Shown here piece after piece: positions 62,468 through 64,000 of a stretch of DNA of 64,000 nt. The stretch's first letter is position 1. The number at the start of each line of letters is the position of its first letter. A model generated the notes under the pieces. It had not been told where the DNA came from and searched no databases. It worked only from the letters and a program-made list of their open reading frames with translations. Location: contig CM022673.1 in assembly GCA_012295275.1 (NCBI GenBank), positions 19,955,810-20,019,809 of the forward strand, read 5' to 3'. The translations under genes and the position numbers were made by a program. The DNA comes from Chrysomallon squamiferum. Lineage: Eukaryota; Mollusca; Gastropoda; Neomphalida; Peltospiridae.

Positions 62468-63197
62468 TCACTTCCAGCCATGTGCCCTCGGGCCAAACTG
62501 AAAACATAATTTTTTTGGATAACCTCTGTGTTTGGGAAGATCAACGAAGTAGCCTTCTTTTCTCGAATATCTGAAAGTTATTATTAAAATAATTATAGAA
62601 CAATATTCTGACGTCATTAATTATTATTTATAATGCGTACGTCTATACTCAGTAAGCATTATATCCCAAAATAAGCTGATATTTTTAATGTTTGGTTAAT
62701 ATCTTGTTCTTTTTTTCTGGGATGGGTGGCTTATGTAGTTGTTGAAATTTTATTTATTTGCTTTATTTATATTTTATTATATTTCATTAATATATGTTTC
62801 TGTTAGTGACGATGAAATTTATTTTCCAGTTTCTTGTTAATTGATAAAATGGGGGTAATAGCATATGGCTCTAAATACCTATTTGTCATAAATGAGTATA
62901 TTCAATCAACGAAGAGAGAACTTACCGTATTGACCTGCTCATTTTTTCATAGGTCATTGGTTTCTTATTTTTCTTCTTTTTACCCCAGAGCTTGGCGACA
63001 TCACTGGAATTAATTACTCTAAAAACACCTTCAGTTTTGTTCTCCCATTTTATTAAATGTCCACAAGTTTTCGGATCCACCAACAGATCACGAATAAATT
63101 CCCAAAGATGCAGCACATTTGAAGCTGCAAGATAATATATATATATATTATATAATTTGAAACAAAGTTACTTGTTATTTCTTTTTAGTAAAGACAT

Positions 63198-63244
<47 letters not shown>

Positions 63245-63846
63245 TTTTATTATTATTTTATTATTATTATATTACTACTGCTACTGCATCTACGACTAAT
63301 ACTACTACCACTGCTCTATCATTTCTGCTGCTACAATTAGTTTTGTTATTAATATTTTAATTGCAAAGTTACTTTATGTGTCGTAATTTTCAGTTAACCA
63401 GTGTGGCATTCTTTTCCGACTGAGATAGTTATATTTCGTTTTATTTCCTCTTTTATTTATTTTTTATCTTTCATCATCTTCTAATATTTTTTTATTTTAT
63501 TATTTTCAGCAGAAAGATTTCGCTATCGTTTCTACTGACCAGTCTAATAGTTCTACAGACACTCTGTATTATAGTCGGAGGACAAACTGTACAGCGATAA
63601 ATTCATAGCTGATAAAAAAATAAATATAAAAAACCCACTAACTTTGTCCCTTCTTTCGGCCGGGTTTCTTTTTTTGAGTTGGAAAGTTAAGTGATGAAGA
63701 ACTGGCTAACACTGAATGCATTGGCTGACAATGGTCAAGATGATGATCAGCTTCAGACAGGTCATCGGAGTAATTTAATGAACATCTGTTTAAGACAAAC
63801 TCGTTTCCACCACCACACCCATCTGATCCAAGCTCACTTGATTCAT
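62468..63846 (-). CDS. ESE/ELF3-type ETS transcription factor, 3' part
   Basis: Minus strand, with exons 63643-63846, 62926-63124 and 62468-62570. Phases join exactly and the 5' part lies beyond the window. The first exon is Ser/Asp/Glu-rich and ends KKKPGRKKGQ, an AT-hook-like basic motif as in ELF3. The second encodes most of the ETS DNA-binding domain: LHLWEFIRDLLVDPKTC, HLIKWENKTEGVFRVI, VAKLWGKKKK and the recognition helix MTYEKMSRSIR, with all three family tryptophans. The last exon should give RYYYK.......RLVYKFG. Instead it reads RYSRKEGYFVDLPKHRGYPK, KLCFQFGPRAHGW and stop: one of the two usual tyrosines is lost and the wing is longer, although the FG..A.GW ending is ESE-like. The factor would act in the nucleus on GGAA sites; the altered wing may change that. 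Confidence 0.85.
63198..63247. repeat. (TTTA)n microsatellite
   Basis: A TTTA tract of about 50 bases in the intron between the AT-hook and ETS exons. Confidence 0.95.
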
Positions 63847-63979
63847 CTGCGGTATTAAAAAACAATAATTAAAAGATAGATTTCCATCTTGATTCAAAGT
63901 AATAAGTAATGTTTAGTTATAATATTATATTTATATATAAAAAGAAAACATATTACTGTATTAATATCGTATTACTTCT

Positions 63980-64000
63980 GACACACACACACACACACAC
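63980..64000. repeat. (CA)n tract cut by the window edge
   Basis: CA repeat running off the right end. Confidence 0.9.

Overview
This window looks like nuclear DNA of a spiralian invertebrate, most likely a mollusc and quite possibly a coleoid cephalopod. The evidence is very AT-rich sequence, long introns with GT/GC-AG borders, dense (GA)n, (TAA)n, (CA)n and (TATC)n microsatellites, decayed pogo/Tigger, Tc1/mariner and Ty3/Gypsy fragments, and animal-specific protein families. The species is an inference. Genes are split over short exons, so most were found by matching splice sites, reading phase and family motifs, not as long open frames.

Layout. 1-16 kb is mostly repeats and unassigned DNA, with a few orphan minus-strand exon candidates (last exon at 5031-5129, signal-peptide exon at 9502-9572) and a complete small pogo/Tigger copy (13853-14538). 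16.1-18.2 kb (+) holds a three-exon gene model for an 87-residue secreted, basic, six-cysteine peptide that resembles a beta-defensin in pattern but matches no family I can name. 19-20.8 kb is a decayed Gypsy region with LTR-like repeats. 22.3-25.3 kb (+) is a signal peptide + SH3b + PGRP gene with several breaks, probably a pseudogene.

33.1-54.0 kb (+) is a tandem tetraspanin array. It has one intact seven-exon gene, a second with almost the same exon plan but a one-base frameshift, and a third reduced to its last two exons. 55.0-63.9 kb (-) holds two tandem ESE/ELF3-type ETS-family loci. The upstream one, cut by the window's right edge, supplies an AT-hook-like segment and an ETS domain with a strange C-terminal half. 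The downstream one supplies a PNT (Pointed/SAM) domain followed by a Ser/Thr-rich tail and stop, with no ETS exon visible.

The genes do not form an operon. A peptidoglycan-recognition gene, a cationic secreted peptide, membrane tetraspanins and epithelium-type ETS factors would fit an epithelial/defence neighbourhood, but that is only suggestive. No CRISPR array, rRNA or intact tRNA gene was seen.
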